From Methanoregula sp. (GTDB lineage Archaea > Halobacteriota > Methanomicrobia > Methanomicrobiales > Methanospirillaceae), in NCBI GenBank assembly GCA_022710385.1, contig JAKLGZ010000001.1, positions 40,615 through 104,614 of the forward strand: a stretch of DNA of 64,000 nt, written 5' to 3'. Positions 19,087 through 28,246 of the stretch are shown piece after piece (within the stretch, counting starts at the first letter, position 1; every line of letters starts with the position of its first letter). The position numbers and the translations under genes are program-made. The notes under the pieces were generated by a model. It was not told the origin of the DNA, made no database searches, and worked only from the letters and a program-made list of their open reading frames with translations.

Positions 19087-19510
19087 GGAGCCGTTCATGG
19101 TTGAATCGGAGACAGTGAATGCCATCAGGGCCAGGGCACCGCTTGAGGCGATCATCCTGGATTTTATGCTGATCGACGGGAGGGCTGTCGTGGTCGACAT
19201 GACCCTGGAAGAGGTCCGGGAGGGAATCAAGGCACGGTATGAAATCGATCCCTTCGAGGATGCACATCAACCAAGGGCAGCCAAGGAAGCCCCTTCGATA
19301 GTCCCATATGTCGCAGGGATCTACAGTACCGCTGAAGTGGCAAAGATTATCGCCACCAGGCTGATCGACGCCGGATTCCCCGTCCTGGTGGAACAACTTC
19401 CCGAGGCTCCTCCTGATGCTGATGTAATTGGGACACCGGAAGGAGGGTTGGTGCAGGATCACCAGGGTCCGGTCTGGGTGATAAGCACCGGGTATGCCGG
19501 GAGGAGTTAG
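19052..19510 (+). CDS. Small conserved hypothetical protein, paralogue of the 5677 gene
   Basis: A 152-residue cytoplasmic protein of unknown function. Residues ~88-148 match the 5677 product: AGIYSTAEVAKIIATRLI, then a P-V-L-V-E strand and the GPVWVIST closing block. Residues 30-70 add an extra helix-strand segment (V-V-V-D-M near 50) not shared with the paralogue. The conserved GxxYxxxxVAxxI pattern suggests a small regulatory or binding domain. The start ATG follows GCTGAAGAAG. It stands alone, unlike the paralogue, which is coupled to moeA. Confidence 0.75.
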   Translation: MTETPTLPSIDEEPFMVESETVNAIRARAPLEAIILDFMLIDGRAVVVDMTLEEVREGIKARYEIDPFEDAHQPRAAKEAPSIVPYVAGIYSTAEVAKIIATRLIDAGFPVLVEQLPEAPPDADVIGTPEGGLVQDHQGPVWVISTGYAGRS

Positions 19511-19590
19511 GACCTACGCTGTTTTTTGGGATTTTACCATCGCATTGATGGGATACGGTGGAGATAACCGTGAATTCTCAAAAAATCTCC

Positions 19591-20139
19591 TTATTCAAAC
19601 CTCACCACTTCCGGCAGTTTCACTTCCAGTACCTTCTTCTTCTCAAAGAGTGTGAACGGTTCCGGATTCTCCTTCTCATGGCCGCAATAGGCAAGGGTCA
19701 CGAACGCCTGCATGATGCCCGATTGGAAACCGGTGATTTCATCCTTTTTCATTCGGAGAGCCAGGTCATCCAGTTTGACTGTTGACGTCACCCGGAACCA
19801 GTAGGTAGTGGTCCATACGTCGAATGCTCCTGACTTCACGATGAAATCAATCCTCGGATAGATGGGTTGCAGCGACTGCTCATACGTCGCTCTGATTTCA
19901 CGCTCTCCTTCGAGTTGCTGGATGGAGACCTGAACGAGGCCTTTGCTCAGCTCTTTTGAGATACAGGTCGTCAGGGTATTGATCAGCTGATCCTGGGCAT
20001 CCTTCTCTCCAAGCCCTGTTCTGATGGTCCAGGTAATAATCTCCGTGAAGTCTTCCCTGTGGCTGCTCTTTACCAGCCCGGTTATTGCCTTATCAATCAT
20101 TTCGGAATCCACAACCGGGTTTGTCAGTGAAACGTTCAT
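19591..20139 (-). CDS. Hypothetical protein coupled to the PKD surface protein
   Basis: A 182-residue soluble protein that I do not recognise. It is predicted mixed alpha/beta with no signal peptide and a Lys/Val-rich C-terminus. Its ATG overlaps the TGA of the upstream PKD-protein gene (ATGA), implying coupled translation and a joint task. Because the PKD protein has a cytoplasmic tail of about 50 residues, this product could bind that tail; that is inference. Nothing else in the sequence indicates an activity. Confidence 0.75.
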   Translation of the reverse strand: MNVSLTNPVVDSEMIDKAITGLVKSSHREDFTEIITWTIRTGLGEKDAQDQLINTLTTCISKELSKGLVQVSIQQLEGEREIRATYEQSLQPIYPRIDFIVKSGAFDVWTTTYWFRVTSTVKLDDLALRMKKDEITGFQSGIMQAFVTLAYCGHEKENPEPFTLFEKKKVLEVKLPEVVRFE

Positions 20140-22025
20140 CTTTCATCACCTTCTTTCCAGATCCCTGACTTGACCTCAACCGTGATATCAGGAAATTCTT
20201 CCTGCCTTCCCATACCCCCAGCGTCGAATTCCAGTCCGCTGTCAGTGGTAATATGGAACTCTGGTATGGTACGCCTGCGGTTGATTATCTGCTGGCGGAT
20301 ATACCAGAGAGCGATGGCAGTACAGATAATAATCAGTGACCCGCCAGTAATCGGCAGGACAGGGAATGGCGATTCCGCTACCACGGTCACCACTGCCCGG
20401 TCTGATCCCCCGTGCGGATCGGTCACCACAAGTGAGACCTGGTAGGTCCCCTCTTCCTCGTAGGTGTGCGCCGTTGTCCGGCTACCTGCTATGAATCCAT
20501 CCCCGAAATCCCAGGAATAGGTGAGGTTTGTATCGTCCGGGTCAGAGGAACGCGATCCGTCAAAGGTTACCTTCAAGGGTACGGTTCCACTCTCCGGTGA
20601 GAGACGTATCATGGCAACGGGAGGCTCGTTTCCGACCATGATTGCCACCTCGTCCTGATCGGCGGCTCCCTTGTCATCGGTCACTGTGAGGACTGCAGTA
20701 TAGGAACCCGGATCCTGGTACTGGTGGCTTGTGCTTGCGGTCTGCTCACCAGAGCCATCGCCAAAATCCCAGGAAAAAGACCTGATCTTCCCGTCCGGAT
20801 CATAGGAAAAGGTACCATCAAAATTGACCGTCAGGGGATCCGGGCCCGAAGCAGGGGTACCACGTGCATCAGCAATCGGGGGGGTGTTGTCCGTCCGTAT
20901 GATGAACGAGGAAGTTCCCGAAGAGCCCTGGTTGTCAGTAACCGTCAGGATCACACGGTACTCCCCTGGCTGGCTGAAGGTATGATCCGCTGCTGGTCCG
21001 GTCGCTGATTTCGAATCTCCGAAGTTCCAGCTGTAGGATCTGATGGAACCGTCCTCGTCATAGGATCGTGAACCGTTGAAATGAACAGAGAGGGGTGCCT
21101 TCCCCGAGGGAGGGGTGGCATCGATGAGAGCCCTGGGGGCGAGGTTGGTAACCGTAAATGGTGTCTCTGCGCCATCTGCCTGGCTTTCAGCCCGGACCGT
21201 GTAGCTCCCCGGTGCAGTATCCGCGGGAATGATGAACGATGCCGTAAAAGAACCCATAGTCCCGCTCCTTGTCATGGGAATATCACGCGTGATTTCAATC
21301 CCGTTGAAGAACAGGATTATCCGGAACGCTCTCTTCTCGTCATAATAAAATGAACTTCCGGTCACTGTCACCATGCTGCCCGCTTTCCCTGAAAGAGGGG
21401 ATACCATCAAGGTCGGCTCGTAGACAGTAATTGTTCGTTTTCTTGCATTGTTTCCTGCCATGTTGGTGACTGTCAGCGTAACCGAGTAAGTGCCGTTTTT
21501 CCGGTACGTATGCGATGGATTCGGCAGCGTGGAGGTGCTGTCATCCCCGAAACTCCACCACCATGATGTCGGCGAACCTGTTGAAGTGTCGGTAAACTGC
21601 ACCACCAGGGGTGCAGGGCCTGTGCCGGAAGCAGGATCCATCGCAAAGTTCGCAACCGGGAGCGTCACCACCGTAAATGTTGCAGTTGCCGCTTGAGAAC
21701 CCCGGACGGCCTGGACAGGGTAGGCCCCGGGAGGGATACCGGAGGGAACCTGGAATGGGATGGTAAAAGAGCCGCCCCCGTAGGCGCTGGCAACCTCAAT
21801 CCCATTGAACCTGATGACCGTCTCCGGGGGAAATTCTGGATCTCCTTCTTCAGAAAACATGCTCCCAGCTGCTTTTGCCCAGCTTCCGGCTTTTCCTGAT
21901 GACGGTGACAGGACCAGCGAAGGGCCAGCGGTTGCCACCTCTGTCACCATGGCACCAGTCGCGGAAGTGATCAGAAGACCAACCAGTACTATCACAAGGA
22001 GTGCCAGGATCGGATTTCCTTTCAA
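20136..22025 (-). CDS. PKD-domain cell-surface protein with C-terminal membrane anchor
   Basis: An exported, membrane-anchored adhesin-like protein. From a TTG start at 22025 it has 629 residues and begins with a clean signal sequence (KGNPILALLVIVLVGLLI). The frame stays open to an ATG at 22262, but that extension is Ser/Gly/Pro-rich, unlike a coding N-terminus, so I prefer TTG. Two IPT-like domains alternate with four PKD domains bearing W-x-F-G-D motifs (WWSFGD, WNFGD, WDFGD, WDFGD). A transmembrane helix near the C-terminus (SLIIICTAIALWYI) is followed by a ~50-residue acidic cytoplasmic tail. The stop overlaps the next gene's ATG. Confidence 0.87.
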   Translation of the reverse strand: MKGNPILALLVIVLVGLLITSATGAMVTEVATAGPSLVLSPSSGKAGSWAKAAGSMFSEEGDPEFPPETVIRFNGIEVASAYGGGSFTIPFQVPSGIPPGAYPVQAVRGSQAATATFTVVTLPVANFAMDPASGTGPAPLVVQFTDTSTGSPTSWWWSFGDDSTSTLPNPSHTYRKNGTYSVTLTVTNMAGNNARKRTITVYEPTLMVSPLSGKAGSMVTVTGSSFYYDEKRAFRIILFFNGIEITRDIPMTRSGTMGSFTASFIIPADTAPGSYTVRAESQADGAETPFTVTNLAPRALIDATPPSGKAPLSVHFNGSRSYDEDGSIRSYSWNFGDSKSATGPAADHTFSQPGEYRVILTVTDNQGSSGTSSFIIRTDNTPPIADARGTPASGPDPLTVNFDGTFSYDPDGKIRSFSWDFGDGSGEQTASTSHQYQDPGSYTAVLTVTDDKGAADQDEVAIMVGNEPPVAMIRLSPESGTVPLKVTFDGSRSSDPDDTNLTYSWDFGDGFIAGSRTTAHTYEEEGTYQVSLVVTDPHGGSDRAVVTVVAESPFPVLPITGGSLIIICTAIALWYIRQQIINRRRTIPEFHITTDSGLEFDAGGMGRQEEFPDITVEVKSGIWKEGDER

Positions 22026-22308
22026 TTTTTTTGACCCGTTGCTGCCTTCCCGATAGAGACAAACTCCAGAGATTCTTCTTGTGGACTCTTTTTCCTCCCA
22101 CAAGCCTCCGGGGAGGTGATTGTGACCTCCAGGACGTGTGGAAGAAGAGGGAACGAAATGTCCGGAGGGGTATATTCCGGTTGAAATGCAGGCCATAGAA
22201 GCATCCCCCTCTTGAGGGGTGGTTATTTTTTTTGGGATATTAAGGGTGCCGGTTGCTCCCAAGGTATCATATCACCTGGGGAAGAATAGAGAACAACGAA
22301 GCTCTGAA

Positions 22309-23022
22309 ATGACCCTGGTTGTGAATGAAGTCCGCGCGAAGTCCATCCTCTCCCCCTCGAAGATACATCGTTACGTTGTCAATCCCTATACCGGCTGCCA
22401 GCATGGATGCACCTACTGCTATGCCCGCTTCATGAAACGGGTGACAGGACACAAGGAACCATGGGGCGAGTTTGTCGATGTGAAGATCAATGCACCGGAA
22501 TTACTGGAGAAGGAGATACGAAGGAAACAACGGGGGACCGTATGGGTAAGCGGGGTGTGTGACCCGTACCAGCCCCTGGAAGAACGGTATCGGCTGACCA
22601 GACAGTGCCTGGAGATCCTGGCCCGGAACGAATGGCCGGTGATCATCCAGACCCGTTCTCCCCTGGTCCTGCGTGACATCGACATTATCAGGGAGGCCAG
22701 TGGGTTCGAGGTTGGCCTCTCGATAACCACTGCGGATGAAGAGATACGGAAGATCTTCGAACCAGAGGCGCCGCCAATACCGGAACGGATCGCCGCCCTC
22801 GGGAAATTACACAGCGAAGGGATCAGGACTTTTGCGATGATCGCCCCGCTGCTCCCTGGAGCTGAGGGGCTTGCCCCACTTCTCAAAGGAACGATTGACT
22901 ATTGCATTGTTGACCGCATGAACTATCACTACGCTGATTGGGTGTACCGGAAATACGGGCTTGAGTTCGCCCTTACGGATGACTTCTTCTCCCGGATGAA
23001 CCAGGAGCTCTCTTCTCTGTAA
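22309..23022 (+). CDS. Radical SAM protein, spore-photolyase-like (Rv2578c) family
   Basis: A 237-residue cytoplasmic iron-sulfur enzyme. The SAM-cluster motif is C30-x3-C34-x2-C37 (TGCQHGCTYCYA), preceded by the N-P-Y-T-G typical of the SPL/Rv2578c group. The WVSGVCDPYQPLE segment near residue 80 is also characteristic of that group. The start at 22309 is chosen by family length; upstream codons overlap the promoter side of the divergent PKD gene. The reaction of this subgroup is not established. True spore photolyase residues are not expected in archaea, so no DNA-repair role is claimed. Confidence 0.85.
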   Translation: MTLVVNEVRAKSILSPSKIHRYVVNPYTGCQHGCTYCYARFMKRVTGHKEPWGEFVDVKINAPELLEKEIRRKQRGTVWVSGVCDPYQPLEERYRLTRQCLEILARNEWPVIIQTRSPLVLRDIDIIREASGFEVGLSITTADEEIRKIFEPEAPPIPERIAALGKLHSEGIRTFAMIAPLLPGAEGLAPLLKGTIDYCIVDRMNYHYADWVYRKYGLEFALTDDFFSRMNQELSSL

Positions 23023-23356
23023 CAGAACCCGGCAATCGAAAACAAATGCTGAATAAAATTTTGCGGAACTCCAGGGACTGTCTGTTCCGCCAGACCGGGC
23101 GGTGAATGAGGGAACTCTGGTTGATTCGCCTCTCCCGATCCCCTCTGCCCCTCTCAACAACAGCATCCTCACAATAGGTACATTGGTGGTGCTATTGTCT
23201 GCATGCCTGTCATGCGATAGTTTTATTCCAACGATCACCATATCCGCTATCGGCTCTGGAAGTACCACAGGAATTGATCGGGAGATTTGGATTCCCCCTC
23301 TTTTTAATCGCAGCAGAAACGATCAGAGCAGATATTCCAGCAAGAGGTATGATGCA
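23023..23356 (+). other. Gene-free stretch before the 23357 gene, with TATA candidate
   Basis: No convincing gene is seen on either strand. A T-rich CTTTTTAATCG box at 23300-23310 is about 50 bp before the next ATG and could be its promoter. The remainder has no notable structure. Confidence 0.4.
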
Positions 23357-23665
23357 ATGACAAAATTCTACATGAAATGGAAGATGAACCCGATGACCGT
23401 CCCTGGAGATCCAGCAGAACGTGTGAAATACTGGTTAGCGCTGCTTGAAGGGGTAAAAGCCCAGTTGAAATCCGGCCAGCTGCTGGACTGGGGTATCACC
23501 TGTGACAGCAACGAAGGGTACTGTTTTGCTGAAAGCGATGAAACCTCCCTGCATGCAACTGTCGTGACCTGGCTTCCGTATATCCAGTTTGATATCAAGC
23601 CGGTGATCGGAGTCGATGACGTGATTGCAAATGTGAAAAAGGCTGCTGCCGCGGCTAAAAAATAA
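23357..23665 (+). CDS. Small conserved hypothetical protein (ferredoxin-like fold suspected)
   Basis: A 102-residue soluble protein beginning MTKFYMKWKMNP. The strand-helix pattern (K-F-Y-M-K-W, then a W-L-A-L-L-E-G-V-K helix, then a turn with a Cys-x5-Gly-x2-Cys) is reminiscent of muconolactone-isomerase-like or DUF3303-like dimeric alpha/beta-barrel proteins. I cannot assign a family firmly. The start was chosen over a longer in-frame extension because GAGGT lies upstream and the extension looks non-coding. An Ala/Lys-rich C-terminal helix is followed by a terminator hairpin. Confidence 0.7.
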   Translation: MTKFYMKWKMNPMTVPGDPAERVKYWLALLEGVKAQLKSGQLLDWGITCDSNEGYCFAESDETSLHATVVTWLPYIQFDIKPVIGVDDVIANVKKAAAAAKK

Positions 23666-23675
23666 GAGATGCCTC

Positions 23676-23696
23676 TTCCCTCTTTTTTCGAGGGAA
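23676..23696 (+). terminator. Terminator hairpin after the 23357 gene
   Basis: A 7-bp perfect stem TTCCCTC/GAGGGAA with loop TTTTTTC lies 10 bp after the stop codon; the T-run within the loop fits archaeal oligo-T termination. Confidence 0.55.
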
Positions 23697-24002
23697 AATA
23701 CCACCGCTTTTCATATTGCATCCTTGTGTCCTAACTGAGCGCATGCAATTTTCTATTGAGGGTAGAATGATACTGCGACCCTGTTTTCCTCACCTTTCGG
23801 GAGATTTTTTTTCATGTAAGAGACATTCCCTTGGGTTACGCCATTGGTTTATCTCCTCCGCTGTGGTATCTCCTCTGATGTGATAGGGCGCACATCAGGC
23901 ACACTCTGTTCTTGATAGTTCACGTTGAATCACGTATCCCACAGACACTGTGGGACACATCCAATACCATCATTATTTCTGAAAGGAAATCGCCTCACGG
24001 TT
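23697..24002 (+). other. Gene-free stretch before the methyltransferase gene
   Basis: No gene is seen. It contains the perfect inverted repeat at 23937-23955 and a T-rich run at about 23805. Nothing else stands out. Confidence 0.4.
23937..23955. repeat. Perfect inverted repeat upstream of the methyltransferase gene
   Basis: TCCCACAG-ACA-CTGTGGGA: an 8-bp perfect dyad with a 3-bp spacer, 48 bp before the chosen ATG. It could be an operator or a leader hairpin. No second copy was seen in the window. Confidence 0.7.
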
Positions 24003-24581
24003 ATGGATTTCTTTGAAAAGGCCTATCAGGAGAGGCCGCCCTGGGATATCGGAAGGCCGCAGCAGGAGATTGTCCGTCTCGAGAAGACCGGGCAGATCAC
24101 CGGCACAGTGCTTGATGTCGGATGCGGGACCGGGGATAATGCCCTCTTCCTGGCAAGCTGTGGTCATGAAGTTGTCGGTCTTGATTCGGTCGAGCGGGCG
24201 ATTGAGGCTGCCCGAAGGAAGGCAGATGAACGTAGCCTTTCTGCAACATTCATTCGAGGAGAAATCCTGTTTCTTCGTGAAATCGGCAGGAAATTCGATA
24301 CTGTCATCGATTCCGGTTTGTTCCATACCCTCTCTGATACTGAACGTCTCCTGTTTGTCAGGAACCTGCACGAGATACTCGTGCCGAGAGGAAGCTATTT
24401 TATGCTCGCGTTCAGCGACCTGGAGCCGGCAGGGTACGGTCCCCGACGGATCACGAAACAGGAGATACGAGATTCATTTTCAGATGGATGGAAAATCAAC
24501 GAGATCCGGGCTGCAGTCTTTGAGAGCCGCACAAGGAAGGAAGGATCACGGGCGTGGCTCTCGTCGATTACTCGTGTGTGA
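24003..24581 (+). CDS. Class I SAM-dependent methyltransferase
   Basis: A 192-residue cytoplasmic methyltransferase of the Methyltransf_25/thiopurine-like type. Motif I VLDVGCGTGDNALFLA is at 36-51, with the acidic residue after strand 2 in VVGLDS (about 59-64) and motif II near DTVIDSGLFHTL (about 100-111). The start ATGGATTTC follows GAAAGGAAA and opens with F-F-E-K-A-Y, typical of this family. A substrate cannot be inferred. An inverted repeat 48 bp upstream may be a regulatory site. The gene stands alone, with about 200 bp of featureless sequence after it. Confidence 0.88.
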   Translation: MDFFEKAYQERPPWDIGRPQQEIVRLEKTGQITGTVLDVGCGTGDNALFLASCGHEVVGLDSVERAIEAARRKADERSLSATFIRGEILFLREIGRKFDTVIDSGLFHTLSDTERLLFVRNLHEILVPRGSYFMLAFSDLEPAGYGPRRITKQEIRDSFSDGWKINEIRAAVFESRTRKEGSRAWLSSITRV

Positions 24582-24779
24582 TACTATGATATACACCGTG
24601 GAACGACGATCCAGCGGGAGCAGGAATATCGGTAATTATACATAAACAACCCTCAGAGGGGAACTATCGGCAATCGGACTAAAAATGGTCTGTGCTCCAG
24701 CGGGGTGCGTAAAAGAGCGTTGTTAACCGGAGATTTCGGTGTTTTCATCTTTTTCCTCCAACGATTACTGGTCGGTTTA

Positions 24780-25376
24780 CTATTCAGAACCGTATCCTGA
24801 GGACCTTCTCATCTCCTGGATCTCGTGTACAATATTCTCTACTGTTCTCTCAAACGGTTCACCGGAACAACACACTCTTATTTCAGCATTTTTTTCATAC
24901 AACGGGATCCTCTGATCATACATCTCGCGAAGACTCTGACCTGCATTGAGAACTATTCCCCGTGTCGTGATGTTGTTCAGTCTGTGGAGCATCTCCCCAT
25001 ACGTGATCTCCAAGTAAATGACAATTCCTCCGGATCTCAAGTGGCCCATTGCCTTCTTGCTGAAAACAACACTCCCCCCCGTTGCGATCACGGTGTTCTC
25101 AACATGGAGGGAACATAATGTCTCCTCCTCAATCTTCAGGAACGCCTCGGGGCCCTCCTTATCAATGATCTCCTGCAGAAGCTTTCCGGTATTCTCCTGT
25201 ATCAGGATATCGGTATCTATAAAATTCATCCTCATGATCTTTGCCAGGATCACTCCGATGGTGCTCTTACCGGCACTGGGTAGACCGATTAGGATAACGT
25301 TCCGAGCGAACGTCGAATCGTGGTTTCCCCTTTTTCCGGTTGCCCGTCTGGAGCGGGGTGAACGGGTCGTTTTCAT
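24780..25376 (-). CDS. Shikimate kinase-like (AroK-fold) P-loop kinase
   Basis: A 198-residue cytoplasmic small-molecule kinase of the AroK superfamily. P-loop GLPSAGKST is at 31-39, the FIDTD segment follows strand 2, the ATGGSVVF substrate loop is near 96-103 and a lid-type TTRGIVL is near 136. A C-terminal R-x-x-L-Y-E-K-x-A block matches the shikimate kinase adenine loop. The start at 25376 has GGAG eight bases upstream; an alternative ATG at 25451 overlaps the MFS stop codon (TAATG). Archaea generally use a GHMP shikimate kinase, so the substrate may differ or the gene may be bacterial in origin. Confidence 0.8.
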   Translation of the reverse strand: MKTTRSPRSRRATGKRGNHDSTFARNVILIGLPSAGKSTIGVILAKIMRMNFIDTDILIQENTGKLLQEIIDKEGPEAFLKIEEETLCSLHVENTVIATGGSVVFSKKAMGHLRSGGIVIYLEITYGEMLHRLNNITTRGIVLNAGQSLREMYDQRIPLYEKNAEIRVCCSGEPFERTVENIVHEIQEMRRSSGYGSE

Positions 25377-25450
25377 GGCATTCTCCTGTCTTGTCCGTTC
25401 TAATGGAGCGGACTGTTCCATAAGAGCGGGTACATATCCTGTCAGGGACA

Positions 25451-26821
25451 TTACCTTTTCCGCACCGGTGGCTTCATCATACCGAATGCAATCAGGAATC
25501 CAATGACCGCAAGGAGCAGCACAGCCGGAAAGATCCCGAGGTAGCTCCCGGTGGTCGTCTCGACATATCCTGCGAGCTGGGGACCTGCGATTGCTCCAGC
25601 ACCATACGCGAGAAACACGACCCCGTAACAACGGGGATAATCCACGGTTCCGAAATACGTCGCGGTGACGGTCGGTGCAATGGCAAGCCAACCACCAAGG
25701 CATCCCCAGAGCAGGGCGAAGGCAATGACATACCCCGCAGGTACCGGCCACTGCCACATCACGAGACCGGCAAGTCCGATCAGGACAAATGAGAGCATGG
25801 CGGTGTTCCTGGGATTGATCCGGTCGGTAAGAACTCCGAATATCGGTCGACCCCCGCCATTGAAGAGGGCAAAGAACGCCACGAGAGTCGTGGCCAGCCC
25901 AGTCTCAATGTGTACCAGTTCGGTCCCGGCAGGTTTTGCGATCGAGACCGCCATCAGACCGGCGACACTGCCGATGAAGTAACAGAGCCAGAGGCCGTAA
26001 AAGGCCGGGGTCCTGACCATCTCCGCTCTGATGCAGTCGCACGCCACATGCCCTCTTTCACCGTGAACCGGGGGTTTCCAGCCTCCCGGTCTCCACCCGG
26101 AAGGGGGGAAGGTGAGGGGGAGCGCCATCGGGACCGTGATCAGGAGAATTCCTATGCCAAAGAAGAGGAAGGTGGTCATGACGTCGTAAGCATCAATGAG
26201 GAACCCTGCCAGGTTCGCGGTCAGGACCGCAGAGAAGCCGACTCCAAGCACCGTCATCCCGACTGCAAGCCCTCTCCTGTCCGGGAACCACCGTGCAGCA
26301 ACAGCAATCGTTGCTCCATAGGCGATGCCGACACCGATACCACCGATCACCCCGAATACAAGGGTGAGCATCATCAGGGAGGTTGCAGTCGAGGCCAGCA
26401 GCCAGCCGAGCCCACAGAAGATTCCCCCAATCATAGTAACCATCCGCGGCTGGAGTTCCTCAACGTATCTGCCGGTGAGGAGCATCGTGATTGCAAAAAC
26501 CGCGATGAATACCGAGAATGGCATCAGCACATCGTTGACCGTTACTGCCTGTCCAAGCTCCAGGGAAAAATATGCGATGAGGGGCTCGACAAAGACACTC
26601 CACGAGTAAAGGGTGCCGAGGCAGAGGTTGATGACCATGCCAAGGATCACAAGCACCCATCTCCCTTTTTCCGGGGCCATGTCGAACGGGAACCGGGGTT
26701 CGCCAGGATTGCCTCGTTCCTTTGTATGGAGTGCCATACAGGAGAGCCGTTGGTGACGGGACCAGATAACGATATCCCTGGAATATGGTTCCACCTGGTA
26801 CCCGGCCGTTCTTCCTGTCAT
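25451..26821 (-). CDS. MFS transporter, oxalate/formate antiporter (OFA) family
   Basis: A 456-residue carrier with 12 predicted transmembrane helices. The GRWVLVILGMVINLCLGTLY first helix and the adjacent Y-S-W-S-V-F motif are hallmarks of OFA proteins, which exchange small carboxylates. The motif GMTVLGVGFSA lies in helix 5. A strong GAGGAGG precedes the ATG at 26821, although family similarity begins only around residue 50, so a later start is possible. The AroK-like gene follows on the same strand. Oxalate, formate or another monocarboxylate is the expected substrate; residues to decide are not visible. Confidence 0.87.
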   Translation of the reverse strand: MTGRTAGYQVEPYSRDIVIWSRHQRLSCMALHTKERGNPGEPRFPFDMAPEKGRWVLVILGMVINLCLGTLYSWSVFVEPLIAYFSLELGQAVTVNDVLMPFSVFIAVFAITMLLTGRYVEELQPRMVTMIGGIFCGLGWLLASTATSLMMLTLVFGVIGGIGVGIAYGATIAVAARWFPDRRGLAVGMTVLGVGFSAVLTANLAGFLIDAYDVMTTFLFFGIGILLITVPMALPLTFPPSGWRPGGWKPPVHGERGHVACDCIRAEMVRTPAFYGLWLCYFIGSVAGLMAVSIAKPAGTELVHIETGLATTLVAFFALFNGGGRPIFGVLTDRINPRNTAMLSFVLIGLAGLVMWQWPVPAGYVIAFALLWGCLGGWLAIAPTVTATYFGTVDYPRCYGVVFLAYGAGAIAGPQLAGYVETTTGSYLGIFPAVLLLAVIGFLIAFGMMKPPVRKR

Positions 26822-27185
26822 GCCCTGCCCTCCTCAAGGGAAGGGATCATTCAGTGTTCAGAAGGAGTGTTGAGAAGGGGTCATCCGGATTCCAGGATCC
26901 TGTCCCTTTCTCAAAAGGTTTGAGGCAGAATTGAGTATCCCGAACTAATCCAGAAACCTGTTCTTCCGAAAAAAGCATGGTCGCTCTCCAGCATCGTCCA
27001 GCACGACACCATAAAAGGTGCTGAAAGATGAAAACCTGCACGCCCTTCCTTACCCTGACTTCCTTGTTCAGGACAGCATGCTTTCTTTTGGAACAGCCTT
27101 TGGAAGATGCCAGACACCTTCCCTGTGATGGTATAGTGCGATCTGGAGGTGGGGTCCTCGAAGGAAAAAATGAGAGGGTCCCTGT
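26822..27185 (-). other. Gene-free stretch between the MFS and META-lipoprotein genes
   Basis: No convincing gene. Short frames on both strands lack ribosome-binding sites and plausible composition. A possible leader with AGGAGG precedes the MFS gene. No repeat was seen. Confidence 0.4.
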
Positions 27186-28046
27186 TCAGATCGAATACCG
27201 GATGAGCGGGGTGGAGTGTTCATCCCTCAGATAAAGGATGCCATCGCTCGTTACCTCGTAGGATGCCACCGAAGGCAGGAGGGCAAGGTAGTCCTCCTCC
27301 TGGTCCATGACACCGTATGCAATGCAATACTTCTCCGTTGTTACCACTGGTTCGCTGATTGAGATCGTGGTCCCCCCACTGGTGGTGTACGTGCCGTTAT
27401 ATGCGTTACAACCGGCCGATCCTGTGAGGGTTCCATCAGTGCCAAAGAGGGCGGTTACCTCCGTATCCAGGTTGGCAGGCATGTTCGCTCCCGATTCCAT
27501 TCGGTACAACTGGAGGATCCAGGGAATACCTGCGATAGGAAGAGAAGATTCCTGGGGTGCTGACCGGTCGTAGATAAGAAGGACAGTCCCTTTGAGATCA
27601 TAGAAGGTGAGACGTTCGCCATCGATGGTAAACCGTTCTGCTGCCTTGAGATTTGAAAGGTAGATCGTCTCCTGGTCCGATACTCCGATGGGACTGCTGC
27701 ATTCGTTCTTCGCGACCGCAGGTTTACCTACCGCGATCCTGTCGCCGCTGACCTGGTAGGTGACGACATAACGGTTGCACCCTGCAGATCCAAAGGCCAG
27801 GCCCGATTCGGTGAAGGTTGTCGTGATGGTGGTCAGAGGGACCATGCTCGTCCCCCTCCCCTGGGCAAGGATTGAGACAAGTGTCCAGGTCCCGGTAAGG
27901 GTGGTCTCCTCTGGCAAGGTTATCGGCATGGCTGTAGTGGGCAACGGGGTGACCGGTACTGTCTGCGGAGATGGTGTTGTGCAGCCTGCAACAAGTATTC
28001 CGACAATGAGAGCACCAAGAACAAGGATAGCAGCATTATCGTGCAT
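27186..28046 (-). CDS. Lipoprotein with two META/HslJ-like domains
   Basis: A 286-residue exported lipoprotein. The lipobox is LVAGC with the acylated Cys at about 22, followed by a Thr/Pro-rich linker (23-50). Two META domains follow (about 52-160 and 175-283), each with the hallmark F-G-(S/T)-x-G-x-L...G-S-A-G-C-N-x-Y motif (SAGCNRY, SAGCNAY). META domains occur in heat-shock HslJ and in secreted proteins of unknown role. The paired Cys in each domain could form disulfides. It is expressed alone, with a TATA-like ACTATTAAG about 35 bp upstream. Confidence 0.87.
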   Translation of the reverse strand: MHDNAAILVLGALIVGILVAGCTTPSPQTVPVTPLPTTAMPITLPEETTLTGTWTLVSILAQGRGTSMVPLTTITTTFTESGLAFGSAGCNRYVVTYQVSGDRIAVGKPAVAKNECSSPIGVSDQETIYLSNLKAAERFTIDGERLTFYDLKGTVLLIYDRSAPQESSLPIAGIPWILQLYRMESGANMPANLDTEVTALFGTDGTLTGSAGCNAYNGTYTTSGGTTISISEPVVTTEKYCIAYGVMDQEEDYLALLPSVASYEVTSDGILYLRDEHSTPLIRYSI

Positions 28047-28246
28047 GGGTAACAGCTTATCGTCGTCTCTTAATAGTATTTCTCTCTTTTGCGGCCAATT
28101 TCCCGGATATTAGGATGGATAAGGCCCTGGCAGCGGGTAGCCGTTGTTCCTGACACCGGATAATTCTTGGGATCAGGTTTTTTTTTACCCGGGTGATGAT
28201 AATCTGATGCTGACGGTTCCCATTCCGGCAGTAGGGTATTGATACC

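Noticed and set aside
22026..22262. N-terminal extension of the PKD protein to the ATG at 22262
   Set aside because: The extension has no homology-like features, would bury the signal peptide ~80 residues in, and overlaps the leader of the divergent radical SAM gene.
25910..26923. 337-codon plus-strand frame opposite the MFS transporter
   Set aside because: Antisense to twelve clear transmembrane helices; the product is hydrophilic and full of His/Arg/Asp, which is the typical complement of membrane-protein codons.
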